Source: Lachnospiraceae bacterium (lineage in GTDB: Bacteria; Bacillota; Clostridia; Lachnospirales; Lachnospiraceae). Taken from it: a DNA stretch of 64,000 nucleotides. Below the pieces are notes generated by a model. The model saw nothing but the letters and a program-made list of their open reading frames with translations, was not told the DNA's origin and searched no databases. The translations under genes and the position numbers were made by a program. The stretch lies in NCBI GenBank assembly GCA_017470985.1, contig JAFUXA010000005.1, positions 1-64,000 of the forward strand. The letters run 5' to 3'. Below are positions 27,766-37,929 of the stretch, piece by piece (position 1 is the first letter of the stretch; each line of letters opens with the position of its first letter).

Positions 27766-29829
27766 TTAAATACCCATTGCAACCTCATATGCCTTCCAGA
27801 TTACGGTTCGCAGATTTCCAATAGCATCACAGTCACCTACATATTCTACATATGCCGGCTTCTTATCCTGTGGCATAAGTGGATTTGGAATATAACCAGC
27901 AGAACTGATAACCGAATCACAGGCCACCTCAATTTCTCTACCTTCCTTGTCTGTGCAGACAATGCTTCCATCACGAACTTCCTTCAACTTAGTCTCGAGA
28001 TATACTGGAATCTGGTGAAGTTCAAACCACTCTCTCAGATATGAGCTATTGGCTAGGCACACGCCCTTCTGAGATACAAGATCATCCTTCATCTCCACAA
28101 TAATTGGCTTCTTGCCTTGAAGAGCAAGTTCATATGCGATTTCACTACCGGTAAGTCCACCACCGATTACTGCAACAGTCTCACCAACTGGAGTTCCTGT
28201 GAGATACTCACATGCCTCAATCATCTTCTCATAACCTGGCACAAACTTCAGCACTCTAGGTTTAGAACCTGTAGCTATAATTACAGGACCATTTTCAAAT
28301 TCTGTAATATCAGTGATTTCTGTATTAAGATGAATTTCAATATCCATCTGATCCATCTTGCGTATATACCATGCCAACAAGTCACGCAACTTACCCTTGT
28401 AACTTTCTGCACTTGCAGCAATAAATGTACCGCCTAATCTATCACTCTTCTCATAGATTACAGGCTCATGACCACGAAGCTTAAGCACTCTGGCAGCTTC
28501 CATACCACCAATACCACCACCGATGATTACAACACGCTTAGGCTCATCAGCAGGATCAATATAATGCTTATCCTTCTGCATAGTCTCTGCATTTACCGCA
28601 CATCTAGCCAGATGCAGACTATCATATAAATCCTGATCATTTGGCACGCCCTTATAATGGCACATATTGAAGCAACCGCTATGACATAAGATACAAGGTC
28701 TGATATCATCCTCCTCATCCTTCATAAGCTTGGTTACCCACTCTGTATCTGCAAGAAATTGTCTGGCAAAACCAGCACCATCTATATCCCCTGCTGCCAC
28801 TGCTTCTGCAGCAACTTCAGGATTCATTCTACCAGCGCATACCACTGGAATATCCACATATTTCTTGATGTTTTTCACATCTTCGAGATTACAATTCTCT
28901 GGCATATAAATCGGTGGATGAGCCCAATACCAGGCATCATATGTACCATTATCACAGTTGAGCATATCATAGCCTGCATCCTGCAAATATTTGGCAGCCC
29001 TCTTGGACTCCTCGAAGTCTCTACCAGCTTCCACATAATCCTCTCCAGGAAGGGCACCCTGTCTGAAACCTTTGGTCTTTGAGACTACGCTGTAACGCAA
29101 TGATACAGGGAAGTCATCACCACACTGCTTCTTAATTTCCTGCACAATCTCAACGGCAAATCTATATTTGTTTTCAAATGAACCGCCATACTCATCAGTT
29201 CTGTGATTTACATAATCCAATGTAAACTGATCCAACAGATAGCCTTCGTGAACAGCATGAATCTCCACTCCATCTACTCCGGCTTCCTTCAAAAGCTTAG
29301 CTGTCTTGCCAAAAGCTTCCACAAATTCATGAATCTCTGCCACAGTCATCTCACGGGATGGCACTTTGTCAGACCATCTGTTTGGAGAAGGTGATGCGCT
29401 GGCTGTAATCTTGTCCAAATCCATAACCGGCTTAGACAACACCTTCAGTACAGGGTTTGTGTACAATGTCTCCATCATCTTGCTTATGGTAAATGATCTA
29501 CCAAATCCGGCAGTTAACTGCACGAAGAGCTTAGCTCCTGTCTTGTGAAATTCCGGCATCCACTCTGCCAAATCCTTATACATCTTCTTGTTTTTGTACA
29601 GCCACTGTCCGTACATAGGATTATACACAGGCTGACATCCAGGTAACACAAGTCCTGCATTATTTCTGGCTACATTTAAAATAAAATCTGCTCCAGCCTC
29701 ATCAAAATGATTTCTCTCCATCCATCCAAAGAGATCTGTTCCTCCCATTGATGTCAGGACAATTCTGTTCTTAATTTCGCAATTACCAATCTTCCATGGT
29801 GTAAATAGTGGATTATATTTCTCTTTCAT
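27766..29829 (-). CDS. NADH:flavin oxidoreductase of the OYE / 2,4-dienoyl-CoA reductase type (BaiCD-like)
   Basis: The 687-residue protein joins an N-terminal FMN TIM barrel (about 1-370; EIHAVHEGYLLDQFTLDYVNHRTDEYGG), a 4Fe-4S site (CILCHSGCFNMCHYKG near 388), and an FAD/NAD(P) domain (VVIIGGGIGGMEAARVL and VAVIGGGLTGSEIAYELAL). This layout is that of 2,4-dienoyl-CoA reductase, BaiCD/BaiH of bile-acid dehydroxylation and enoate reductases, all of which reduce activated C=C bonds using NAD(P)H. It follows the CoA-transferase gene by 26 bases and is surely co-transcribed with it. The natural substrate is not known. Confidence 0.88.
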   Translation of the reverse strand: MKEKYNPLFTPWKIGNCEIKNRIVLTSMGGTDLFGWMERNHFDEAGADFILNVARNNAGLVLPGCQPVYNPMYGQWLYKNKKMYKDLAEWMPEFHKTGAKLFVQLTAGFGRSFTISKMMETLYTNPVLKVLSKPVMDLDKITASASPSPNRWSDKVPSREMTVAEIHEFVEAFGKTAKLLKEAGVDGVEIHAVHEGYLLDQFTLDYVNHRTDEYGGSFENKYRFAVEIVQEIKKQCGDDFPVSLRYSVVSKTKGFRQGALPGEDYVEAGRDFEESKRAAKYLQDAGYDMLNCDNGTYDAWYWAHPPIYMPENCNLEDVKNIKKYVDIPVVCAGRMNPEVAAEAVAAGDIDGAGFARQFLADTEWVTKLMKDEEDDIRPCILCHSGCFNMCHYKGVPNDQDLYDSLHLARCAVNAETMQKDKHYIDPADEPKRVVIIGGGIGGMEAARVLKLRGHEPVIYEKSDRLGGTFIAASAESYKGKLRDLLAWYIRKMDQMDIEIHLNTEITDITEFENGPVIIATGSKPRVLKFVPGYEKMIEACEYLTGTPVGETVAVIGGGLTGSEIAYELALQGKKPIIVEMKDDLVSQKGVCLANSSYLREWFELHQIPVYLETKLKEVRDGSIVCTDKEGREIEVACDSVISSAGYIPNPLMPQDKKPAYVEYVGDCDAIGNLRTVIWKAYEVAMGI

Positions 29830-29855
29830 TATTTATCTCCTCCAGTTCCCCTTTA

Positions 29856-31472
29856 TTATTTCTTAAATCCTACATTACCATCAGTAAAATGCATATTTAC
29901 AATTCTGTAATCATTGCTTCCCTCTCCAACATTGGTAGCAGGTGCCGGAAAATATACATCCCCGACAGAAGTCTTTGACACCTTCATATATGCCTGTTTA
30001 AATGTGTCGATATCCACATCATGAACTATATTTGAGAATTCCTTATTGGTATTAGCCTCCCACAAATCGGTGCACTCATGAAGCCAATATCCGCCTCTTG
30101 TCAGGCTGCCTGTTACAGTATAAGAGCCGCCCTCAGTCATCTGTCTCTTGATTGCATCCATAACTCCAGAAGCCAGAATCATTCCCGGTATATAGTCAAG
30201 TGGCACTCCATTTAAATTAACAGGATTATCAATGGAACCATTTCTCACACTAAGTCCTGTTATATCCTCCGCACATGGTGCCCAGCCCGGTCTTGTAGAC
30301 CACACTGTATCTGAGAAGCACATAAGAGATGCGTATATAGCTCCCGGATTAAGTCTATGAATATCCTCCTCAGACAATCCGAATTTATCCAGAGCTCCTC
30401 TCTGATAAGAGCAGACTACAACATCTGCCTCCTTAATAAGCTCCTTGCATCTTGCCAGCTGATCAGGCACATTGAAATCCAGCTGTATGCTGTTCTTTCC
30501 AGCCCACCCGTCCAGCTCAAGCATAGCCTGTTCCTGCTCTACGAACTTGCCACGGCGCACCATAAGCACATCTGCTCCCGCCTCAGCCAAAAGTCTAGTA
30601 CAAGCCGGACCTGCAATAATATGTGTGAGATCCAACACTTTGATTCCTGCAAGCGGGCCCTGTTCCATATGAGAATTGTCAAATGTTTTCACAGGTGCGT
30701 CAGCCACTTTTACCCGTCTCACCAGAGGCATCTCACATACTGCCTTGCCTACTTCTGTAGCTTCCCATTCCTCTCTGGTACGAAGCATACAACCACAGGC
30801 TCCATCTGCAAATGTCTGTTCCTCAAGTTCCAAGGCATTCCATTTCTTTACAGCTTTTCTTGTAGTGATCTTATCGAAAAATGTAGTTCCAAAGACGAAC
30901 TTCTCCGGAGCCTTGGTTATACCCAGGGTCTGCATCATAATCTTCTTCTGAGACTCATAATATACATGGGCGGAAAACTTACGACCGTCTCCTGTCTCAT
31001 ATTTATAGAAGGACCCATTTAACGCATTATCCACTCTAATAGCCGAGTTGTATCTCGCAGTGACAAATTCATCATTTCCCTCATAGGCACTCATATACAA
31101 TCTGATAACCTGCAGTCCTGCCAAATCCACATCACAATATATTGGCGCGTCTACATTCTTTGCTGTACGCATCTTGCCAATTTCCTGTGCCAAAGCAGCA
31201 TCCAGAGCAAGTATTGCTGCTGCCGGTCCAGTCTGTATTACCTTCTCATCCTCATACAATTTCTTTACCGCCTTCTTACGAAGTGATAACAAAACCGGCT
31301 TCAGTACACCAGGAAATGGATTGTGCTGATGACACGCCTTCTCAATCATGGCCTGTCTATCTGCTGAAACATTAAAAAGGACCTGCGCACTTGGATGAAT
31401 ATCCAATTTGTCCGTCAAGTCCTCATAGCACAAAGCCGCCTGCTTTGCCTTCTTATCCATTATTGTATCCAT
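29856..31472 (-). CDS. class III CoA-transferase (CaiB/BaiF family), two-part protein
   Basis: Family III CoA-transferases move CoA between carboxylic acids. The 538-residue protein is longer than the usual 400. The C-terminal half begins with the typical PLAGIKVLDLTHIIAGPACT near residue 280 and continues ELIKEADVVVCSYQRGALDKFGL. The N-terminal 270 residues look like a diverged family domain. At the site of the catalytic Asp, where family members read RPGYD, this protein reads RPGWA. The ATG at 31472 is chosen because GGGGGG lies 6 bases upstream. It heads the set with the OYE-type reductase, DUF2798 and MFS genes. Confidence 0.82.
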   Translation of the reverse strand: MDTIMDKKAKQAALCYEDLTDKLDIHPSAQVLFNVSADRQAMIEKACHQHNPFPGVLKPVLLSLRKKAVKKLYEDEKVIQTGPAAAILALDAALAQEIGKMRTAKNVDAPIYCDVDLAGLQVIRLYMSAYEGNDEFVTARYNSAIRVDNALNGSFYKYETGDGRKFSAHVYYESQKKIMMQTLGITKAPEKFVFGTTFFDKITTRKAVKKWNALELEEQTFADGACGCMLRTREEWEATEVGKAVCEMPLVRRVKVADAPVKTFDNSHMEQGPLAGIKVLDLTHIIAGPACTRLLAEAGADVLMVRRGKFVEQEQAMLELDGWAGKNSIQLDFNVPDQLARCKELIKEADVVVCSYQRGALDKFGLSEEDIHRLNPGAIYASLMCFSDTVWSTRPGWAPCAEDITGLSVRNGSIDNPVNLNGVPLDYIPGMILASGVMDAIKRQMTEGGSYTVTGSLTRGGYWLHECTDLWEANTNKEFSNIVHDVDIDTFKQAYMKVSKTSVGDVYFPAPATNVGEGSNDYRIVNMHFTDGNVGFKK

Positions 31473-31555
31473 ATAAATCCCCCCCTTATTATCTTCTCTA
31501 TTTATACATCCATTACATTGCATCAAGTATATCTCATATCCTGATAAATATCCAA

Positions 31556-32518
31556 TTAATGGGTATCCATCCTCATAATAAGCACATCACCTAGCTTTAA
31601 TTCTATATCCCTTCTTGGCAAAATTGACAGATTATCTCTTACAATGAGATAGACTTTGGTTGTCTCCTCATTTTCCACATCCTCCACAAGTTGACCTGCC
31701 AATCTGGCATCCACCAATATCTCAGATATTTCTTTCACATCATCGCGTTTCCAATCTGATATAACACTCTTGCGATGATATTGCTCCACAAAACCGGCAC
31801 TGATAATACCAGTAGGAATCGCTACCACTCCAACACCGAGGAAGCTTATCACTATAGCCATAACACGACCCACAAAGGTAATAGGATATATATCTCCATA
31901 TCCAATGGTAAGTAGCGTACTCATACTCCACCAGATACCGCTAAAGGCATTTCTAAATACATCGGGCTGAGCATTATGCTCTGCACCATACATGCACAAA
32001 CTGCTGGCCAACATTAGAATTACAACTATAAACACTGATGAGATTATCTGATTCTTCTTCTCATACAATACGGTTGTTATTACATTGAAGGAATCGTACT
32101 GAGCATTCAATCTAAAGAGATGGAAGATTCTGGCTACTCGAAGCATTCTAAATATAACCATTCCTGTCAGGAAGAATGCAGGTACAATAGTCAACAAATC
32201 CACTATTCCATCAAAGGACACCAGAAATCTCAATCTGGAAGCCACCTCTCCTCTGTCGGTATACAGATAATCTGCCGTCCATATTCTCAGGGCATATTCC
32301 ACGCAGAAAATCACCAGAGTGACCCATTCAACCACATGGAAAAATCCATATAGAAACTCAAGTTCATCAAAGGTCAACGCTACTGTAACAGCAATATTTG
32401 ACACAATAACAATGGTGATAAACACATCAAAAAAACGGCTTATAGGATTACTCTTGTCGCCGATCTGTATTATATTAAACACCTCTGCCTTTAGATTTTT
32501 CTTTTTTCTCTCTTCCAT
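31556..32518 (-). CDS. voltage-gated-type potassium channel
   Basis: The 320-residue protein has six helices. An S4-like helix with regularly spaced arginines (FRMLRVARIFHLFR) lies near residue 125, and the pore carries the selectivity filter STLLTIGYGDIYP near 195. A cytoplasmic C-terminal tail of about 80 residues has a TrkA-C-like look (EIKLGDVLIMRM). It should pass K+ across the membrane, possibly gated by voltage. The ATG at 32518 has GGAG 6 bases upstream; an ATG at 32530 is an alternative. It is divergent from the diguanylate cyclase gene. Confidence 0.88.
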   Translation of the reverse strand: MEERKKKNLKAEVFNIIQIGDKSNPISRFFDVFITIVIVSNIAVTVALTFDELEFLYGFFHVVEWVTLVIFCVEYALRIWTADYLYTDRGEVASRLRFLVSFDGIVDLLTIVPAFFLTGMVIFRMLRVARIFHLFRLNAQYDSFNVITTVLYEKKNQIISSVFIVVILMLASSLCMYGAEHNAQPDVFRNAFSGIWWSMSTLLTIGYGDIYPITFVGRVMAIVISFLGVGVVAIPTGIISAGFVEQYHRKSVISDWKRDDVKEISEILVDARLAGQLVEDVENEETTKVYLIVRDNLSILPRRDIELKLGDVLIMRMDTH

Positions 32519-32641
32519 AAGTAACTCCATTACACATAAAACCTGTTATTGTAAATATTTTTATACATTTTCTACTATCGGTCAAGTAAGTATCTGTGTT
32601 ATAACTATTATATATGAGACTTATAATATGAGGGTAAAATT

Positions 32642-33817
32642 ATGAAAGATAAATTCCTAACTATACTTGCTAAAGTGTACAATTATCTATTGGAATCCTT
32701 TGGATTCCCAGGCATCAATGATTACATTCAGCTTAACAGTGCAGAAGTGCGCCAAAAACTGCACAAGAAAATGTATTATCTGAATTGTAAGCGAATCGTC
32801 GCAGGCATGCCTCTTATGCTTATTGTAAACATCATTACCATTTTCTACTATGACTATACAAATCAGCATCCTACAATCACTTTTCTGTTGCATCTTTATG
32901 TGGGATTTTTGATAATCTTTACAATATTTCTAATAGCAATTATGCACAACTACAAACATTTCAAGCATAACCCTCTGCTGTGCAGAGCAATATATCTGTT
33001 CTTCTGGATTGGTTATCTTGTATTCCTTCGCACCTGCGCCACATATTTTGATGAAGCTCATTTCACAGGAATGTGGTCCATTTTCATGGCGTTATTTTTG
33101 GCCCTGGTGCCTCTTGTAAATAATGTTGAATCCGTCGGAGAAATCATAATAGTTATAGCATTTGTCTTTATGTCAGACACCCACGGAGCTTCAACCGCAG
33201 ACCACGTCATCCTGGACTTGATTACAATTATTGCCATTACCCAGAAACTAAACTATCTATTGATTGTAATGCGCGATTATATTAAAACCTACGCTTTCTT
33301 CGACCCGCTCACTCATCTGTTGAACCGTAGAGGTGCTGTATCTCAGTTCGAGGAATGCCTGTATAAATATCAGACCACCCATGCTGATGTTCAAAATCCC
33401 GCATATGCACTCATTATGCTGGACATTGATTTCTTTAAAAAATATAATGATACCTTCGGCCACGGGGAAGGTGATCGTTGCCTGGAAAAAGTTGCCACTG
33501 CAATAAAGCATGCTGTAATGGGACGAACTGAGCTTGTTATACGACATGGTGGAGAAGAATTTGTAGTTATTCTTATTGGTTCAAGTGAGAAGGAAGCACT
33601 TCTATATGCAGAGAAAATAAGACAGGCAGTCAAACATCTTGAACTGCCTGCACCTGATACTACATTAAATAAATATGTAACCGTAAGTCTCGGTGTTGAT
33701 GTGGTAAATAGTATTCCGGATCATAATTATACTGATGTATTATCCGGAGCCGACCTGGCTTTGTACCACTCAAAAGCCAATGGTCGCGACCAGATTACTC
33801 TGCGTTCGAAGATTTAA
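32642..33817 (+). CDS. membrane-bound diguanylate cyclase
   Basis: This protein of 391 residues makes c-di-GMP. About six hydrophobic segments lie between residues 50 and 215, forming a membrane sensor of unknown ligand. The GGDEF domain follows: FFDPLTHLLNRRGAVSQF, MLDIDFFKKYNDTFGHGEGD, and the active loop HGGEEFVVIL (GGEEF). The inhibitory RxxD site in front of it is not present (RTEL instead). The start has GAGGG 7 bases upstream. Its last 23 bases overlap the end of the converging hydrolase gene. Confidence 0.9.
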   Translation: MKDKFLTILAKVYNYLLESFGFPGINDYIQLNSAEVRQKLHKKMYYLNCKRIVAGMPLMLIVNIITIFYYDYTNQHPTITFLLHLYVGFLIIFTIFLIAIMHNYKHFKHNPLLCRAIYLFFWIGYLVFLRTCATYFDEAHFTGMWSIFMALFLALVPLVNNVESVGEIIIVIAFVFMSDTHGASTADHVILDLITIIAITQKLNYLLIVMRDYIKTYAFFDPLTHLLNRRGAVSQFEECLYKYQTTHADVQNPAYALIMLDIDFFKKYNDTFGHGEGDRCLEKVATAIKHAVMGRTELVIRHGGEEFVVILIGSSEKEALLYAEKIRQAVKHLELPAPDTTLNKYVTVSLGVDVVNSIPDHNYTDVLSGADLALYHSKANGRDQITLRSKI

Positions 33818-34520
33818 CAAAATCCAGAATTGTCTGGGCTGTGATACTCTGTTGCTCATCATTTGTTATTTGAGCTTCACCGTCTCCAGCCTGTTCTCCA
33901 TAGTTGGCATATCCCGCATGATTTCCTCCCGGGATAATCACCTCACGGGATTGTGCCGGCCAGTTGGACTTATTGGAATCGTATCTGTCCATCTGCACTA
34001 CTTTGTCTCTATCTCCATAAATAGAAATCATACTGATATCATCTGAGATCTCCTTGGTAGGATAGGCAGCCAACAAAATTAATCCGTCAATATTATCAGG
34101 ATTCTGTGCTACATAAATCGCTGCCGCTGCGCCTCCCTGAGAATGTCCTGAGAGATACCAATTATCATAATTATATTCATCCATGATATCCTCAGCCTTG
34201 TCCATATCCAAAATCGCCATATGCACCGGCATCTTTACCAGAAAACAATCTACTCCTCCGTCAGCAATTTGACTCATAAGGGGACCGTAAGCCTTCTCAT
34301 CCACCTTGGCTCCCGGATAAAATATCAAAGCACTCTCTGTACCCGGTCCATCAATAAAATATCCGTAATCCTCCTTCGAAATACTAACCTTCGAATTGCC
34401 AAGAGAATCTATGTCAACCTGAGTATGATAATATTTCCCAAGATAAACCGCCACAATTATCACCGCAATAATGACAATAAATAGCGCTCCTCGCAATATT
34501 TTCTTTCCAACAGATTTCAT
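33795..34520 (-). CDS. alpha/beta hydrolase, membrane-anchored
   Basis: The 241-residue product has one N-terminal hydrophobic helix (about 8-30). The catalytic features are IFYPGAKVDEKAYGPL, the nucleophile elbow LSGHSQGGAAAA near residue 128, SIYGDRDKVV (Asp) and IPGGNHAGYANYGEQ (His). This resembles the alpha/beta hydrolase family 5. The C-terminal end overlaps the diguanylate cyclase gene tail to tail. The substrate is unknown. Confidence 0.82.
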   Translation of the reverse strand: MKSVGKKILRGALFIVIIAVIIVAVYLGKYYHTQVDIDSLGNSKVSISKEDYGYFIDGPGTESALIFYPGAKVDEKAYGPLMSQIADGGVDCFLVKMPVHMAILDMDKAEDIMDEYNYDNWYLSGHSQGGAAAAIYVAQNPDNIDGLILLAAYPTKEISDDISMISIYGDRDKVVQMDRYDSNKSNWPAQSREVIIPGGNHAGYANYGEQAGDGEAQITNDEQQSITAQTILDFVKSSNAE

Positions 34521-34614
34521 TTAATTTTCCTCTTTTCCTTTTTAATTATTTCTCCCAATAACTAGATTAGCTACTTTCTAGTCAGTTAAAAAACAAAAAG
34601 CAAAAGATATTCTA

Positions 34615-36990
34615 TCACAATTTCTGCAATACTTCTATTAAATGATCTATATCGAGAGGCTTTGCTATATGATCATTCATTCCTGACTCTTTCGATTTAC
34701 GCTTATCCTCCTCAAAAGCATCTGCACTCATGGCAACTATAGGAATATTCTGGGAATAATCACTTCCCATACCTCTTATACTTCTACTTGCCTCATATCC
34801 ATTCATAATCGGCATTCTGATATCCATCAAAATCAAATCAAAATATCCATCTGGATTATCCTTGAATTTATCAACTGCCTCCCGTCCGTTTCCTGCCTTT
34901 TCTACAATGGCACCTGTTGCTTCCAATAATTCAGCTGCTATTTCCAGATTTATAATCATATCATCAACAACCAAAATCCTCTTACCTGACAAATCAACCT
35001 CAGAAAGCCCACTACTCATTGATCCTTCGGTGCTATCCGACGAATTGTCCTGATTGATTACTTTCAACTCAAAAACAATTTTTACTTCTGTTCCGACTCC
35101 CAACTCACTGGAAATATCTATACATCCACCCATATTATCTACAATGGCCTTGGTAATAGCCATTCCCAATCCGGTTCCCTTCACCTCGGTCTGATGTTCA
35201 TCCTTTTCTCTCACAAATGGTGTATATATTTTCTCCAAGAATTCAGGACTCATTCCGATTCCATTATCGGTAAACATAAAGATATAGCGACGGAATCCAG
35301 GTTTTGTTCCAGGTTCTTCCTTCACAATTACAGTTATAACCCCACCATCATTAGTATACTTTATGGAATTGGATAGTATATTGACGAAGACCTGTTGTAA
35401 CCTAAGCCCATCCACAATAACCATATCATGCACCACATGACTTACATCTGTCTTCATTATATGATTATGGCCTTCCACCTCACTGTTTACCATTCGAACA
35501 GTATTATCTATCAGCTTCCTTATGCTGTTTTCTTCCATAGAAAATGCAAATGTTCCACTTTCAATACGACTCATATCAAGGACATTATTTATCAATGACA
35601 TAAGATACTTACCGGAATTATTGATTTTATCCAGGCAGTCCGCCAGTTTGTCCGGATTATTGATATTATCATTTGCTATAATGCTCATACCCACAATGGC
35701 ATTCATTGGAGTTCTGATATCATGACTCATCTGAGATAAGAAATCTGACTTCGCCTGACTCGCCCGCTGGGCCTCCTCCACAGCTCGTTCCAGTTTTCTA
35801 TTTCTTGCTGCCAGCTCTGACTCCGTCAATTTCTTCTTCTTGGCCAGAGTCTTGGTCATTTTGTTGATACCATTTTGCAGCTCTGCCAGCTCCTCGATTT
35901 CCATCTCAGGAATTTCAATATCATAGTTACCGGCATCAATTTCTTTAACAGATCCGGTTATCTCCACAATAGGATTAATTAATCTGCGACAAGCCCTTCG
36001 AACCAGAAAGATTACAATCAAGGTAATTAACAGTTCACTAAACATGGTCCACATCAGCAGGGAATTACGGTCATGATATACTTCCATATAATCATCACAC
36101 ATAACCAGTTTCAGCCCGCTTCTCAGGGTAATCACTGCCCCCATTGAGCGCTCGCCATTGTACATATATTCCAATATGTCAATCTCTTCGCCACTGGTAG
36201 ATATATTTACCGCACCCTCACTAATGACAGTGACCTTGTCGTCTCCATGTATATCGTTATTGAAAAAAGCCGGATGGTAATGAATCATTCCATCAGAATT
36301 CTTGAGAAATGCATAACCTCTCTCATAAACTCTGGCCTGATCCACGACTTTTACCAATTTTTCAAAGTCCATATCCACGCCAATAACTGCAACCATTTCA
36401 CCGTCTTTATAAAATGGTACCACATATGATATAAGCCATCTGTCTACATTCTTGTTATAGTATGGCTCAAGCCAAACCGGTTCACCTGTAGCCTTGGGAA
36501 TACTAAACCAGCCAACATGCTCTATATCATCCTCACTATATTTTGTTATATCAGTCAACTCATTTTCCTGAATATTACCACGAGAATTTCGTGTATAGAA
36601 TACGCCGTCGCTTCCACCTATAAGCGCCGGATCATAAGATATATATATACCGAATATATCCTCAGAACGCTTCATTATTGCAATAAAAATCGATGACATC
36701 TGACTTGTCACCTTTTGTCTTACGCCCTCATCCTTTACGTCCTGAATGCTATGAATAGAATTATCAGCCAATGCTACAACATCATTTACAGAAGTTTCCA
36801 TACGCACAAAGTTCTCATTGATGGCAGTGGCCTCTGAACTGGCTGCAGACGCAAGTATATTCCAGGCTGCAACCTTTTGATCTTTACTAAGAACCCCAAA
36901 GCACATACCACCCAACAAGAAAGCTATTATTAAAATAACAATTGTAGCAAACCTAAGTACTATAGTTTGCAGAGAATTCTTATTATGCAT
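34615..36990 (-). CDS. hybrid sensor histidine kinase / response regulator with Cache domain
   Basis: This is a membrane sensor of 791 residues. The order is: first helix (about 10-32), an extracellular double-Cache-like sensor (about 35-300, with FYKDGEMVAVIGVDMDF), a second helix (about 305-325), HAMP, a coiled coil, HisKA with SQMSHDIRTPMNAIVGMS near 430, HATPase with NILSNSIKY, DNGIGM and GTGLGMAITK, then a receiver domain with phospho-acceptor Asp in LILMDIRMPIMNGYEAS near 740. No output domain follows, so an HPt protein elsewhere or self-contained signalling is likely. It is probably transcribed alone. Confidence 0.92.
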   Translation of the reverse strand: MHNKNSLQTIVLRFATIVILIIAFLLGGMCFGVLSKDQKVAAWNILASAASSEATAINENFVRMETSVNDVVALADNSIHSIQDVKDEGVRQKVTSQMSSIFIAIMKRSEDIFGIYISYDPALIGGSDGVFYTRNSRGNIQENELTDITKYSEDDIEHVGWFSIPKATGEPVWLEPYYNKNVDRWLISYVVPFYKDGEMVAVIGVDMDFEKLVKVVDQARVYERGYAFLKNSDGMIHYHPAFFNNDIHGDDKVTVISEGAVNISTSGEEIDILEYMYNGERSMGAVITLRSGLKLVMCDDYMEVYHDRNSLLMWTMFSELLITLIVIFLVRRACRRLINPIVEITGSVKEIDAGNYDIEIPEMEIEELAELQNGINKMTKTLAKKKKLTESELAARNRKLERAVEEAQRASQAKSDFLSQMSHDIRTPMNAIVGMSIIANDNINNPDKLADCLDKINNSGKYLMSLINNVLDMSRIESGTFAFSMEENSIRKLIDNTVRMVNSEVEGHNHIMKTDVSHVVHDMVIVDGLRLQQVFVNILSNSIKYTNDGGVITVIVKEEPGTKPGFRRYIFMFTDNGIGMSPEFLEKIYTPFVREKDEHQTEVKGTGLGMAITKAIVDNMGGCIDISSELGVGTEVKIVFELKVINQDNSSDSTEGSMSSGLSEVDLSGKRILVVDDMIINLEIAAELLEATGAIVEKAGNGREAVDKFKDNPDGYFDLILMDIRMPIMNGYEASRSIRGMGSDYSQNIPIVAMSADAFEEDKRKSKESGMNDHIAKPLDIDHLIEVLQKL

Positions 36991-37082
36991 ATTTCATCCC
37001 TCATAATCCCACACATAAAATGTAATGATAATTTAACCATTACTATACTTGTATAATAGCAGATTATATATAATTCTCTCAA

Positions 37083-37898
37083 TTATTTTTTACAACCTAC
37101 AATCTGCCCCATTTTCACCGGATATTCTCCGCCGGATCTGGTACACTCCAGAATATCCCGTGACACCTCTGCTGCGTCTTTCGTAAGCAAAACCACTATG
37201 GTAGAACCACCATACAGAAACATTCCTTTCTCCTCGCCTCTGACAAATTCATGGCTACTATGGTAATTATGTATTTTACCCACCAGCATTGCTCCAACTT
37301 CCACCTGAACAACCTTGCCAAAATTCTCAGTATCCATCACGGTATACTCTCTACAATTCTCAGTAAATACTGGAATATCACGCAAAGCAATTGGACGAAC
37401 CGTATGTAATAGTCCCGGAATAAATATATTCGCACCCTTCTTACCATTATCCAAATAAGAATATCTATGATAGTGATTTACGCACAATCTGTAAATCATA
37501 CAGGTACCACCTTCAAACTCCGCAGCCAGCCCCTTGTCCCGAAGTAAATCTACAATACTATATCGACTCTGTTTTATAGGGTAGACATCATGCCCCTTGA
37601 TGGGATAGACGCTAAGCAATCCGTCACAAGGCGCTACCAGATTGTTAGGATTCATGTCAAATTCTCTCATTCCAGGCTTTAACTGTCTGGTAAAAAAATC
37701 ATTAAAGGAATCAAAATCTGATTTTATACACTCACTGACATCTATATTATTCTTTTGGGCAAATTTATCTATTATAAATCTCGATGCCCCTGAATCAAGA
37801 AAACTGCCAGCAACCTGTGACAGTTTTCTGGCAGTAAGTCCTTTTAATATAAATCTACCTATATTAGTATTATATAAAAAATCCAATCCATCTCTCAT
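37083..37898 (-). CDS. psd: phosphatidylserine decarboxylase
   Basis: Psd converts phosphatidylserine to phosphatidylethanolamine and is membrane-associated. The 271-residue proenzyme has NDFFTRQLKPG, VNHYHRYSYLDNGKK, HDYHSSHEF-like HNYHSSHEFVRGEEKG, and the self-cleavage site GGST in FLYGGSTIVVL near residue 232, whose serine becomes the pyruvoyl group. It follows pssA by 31 bases and ends the phospholipid operon. Confidence 0.93.
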   Translation of the reverse strand: MRDGLDFLYNTNIGRFILKGLTARKLSQVAGSFLDSGASRFIIDKFAQKNNIDVSECIKSDFDSFNDFFTRQLKPGMREFDMNPNNLVAPCDGLLSVYPIKGHDVYPIKQSRYSIVDLLRDKGLAAEFEGGTCMIYRLCVNHYHRYSYLDNGKKGANIFIPGLLHTVRPIALRDIPVFTENCREYTVMDTENFGKVVQVEVGAMLVGKIHNYHSSHEFVRGEEKGMFLYGGSTIVVLLTKDAAEVSRDILECTRSGGEYPVKMGQIVGCKK

Positions 37899-37929
37899 GG
37901 ATATACTCTCCTAATCTTATAACTGTATT

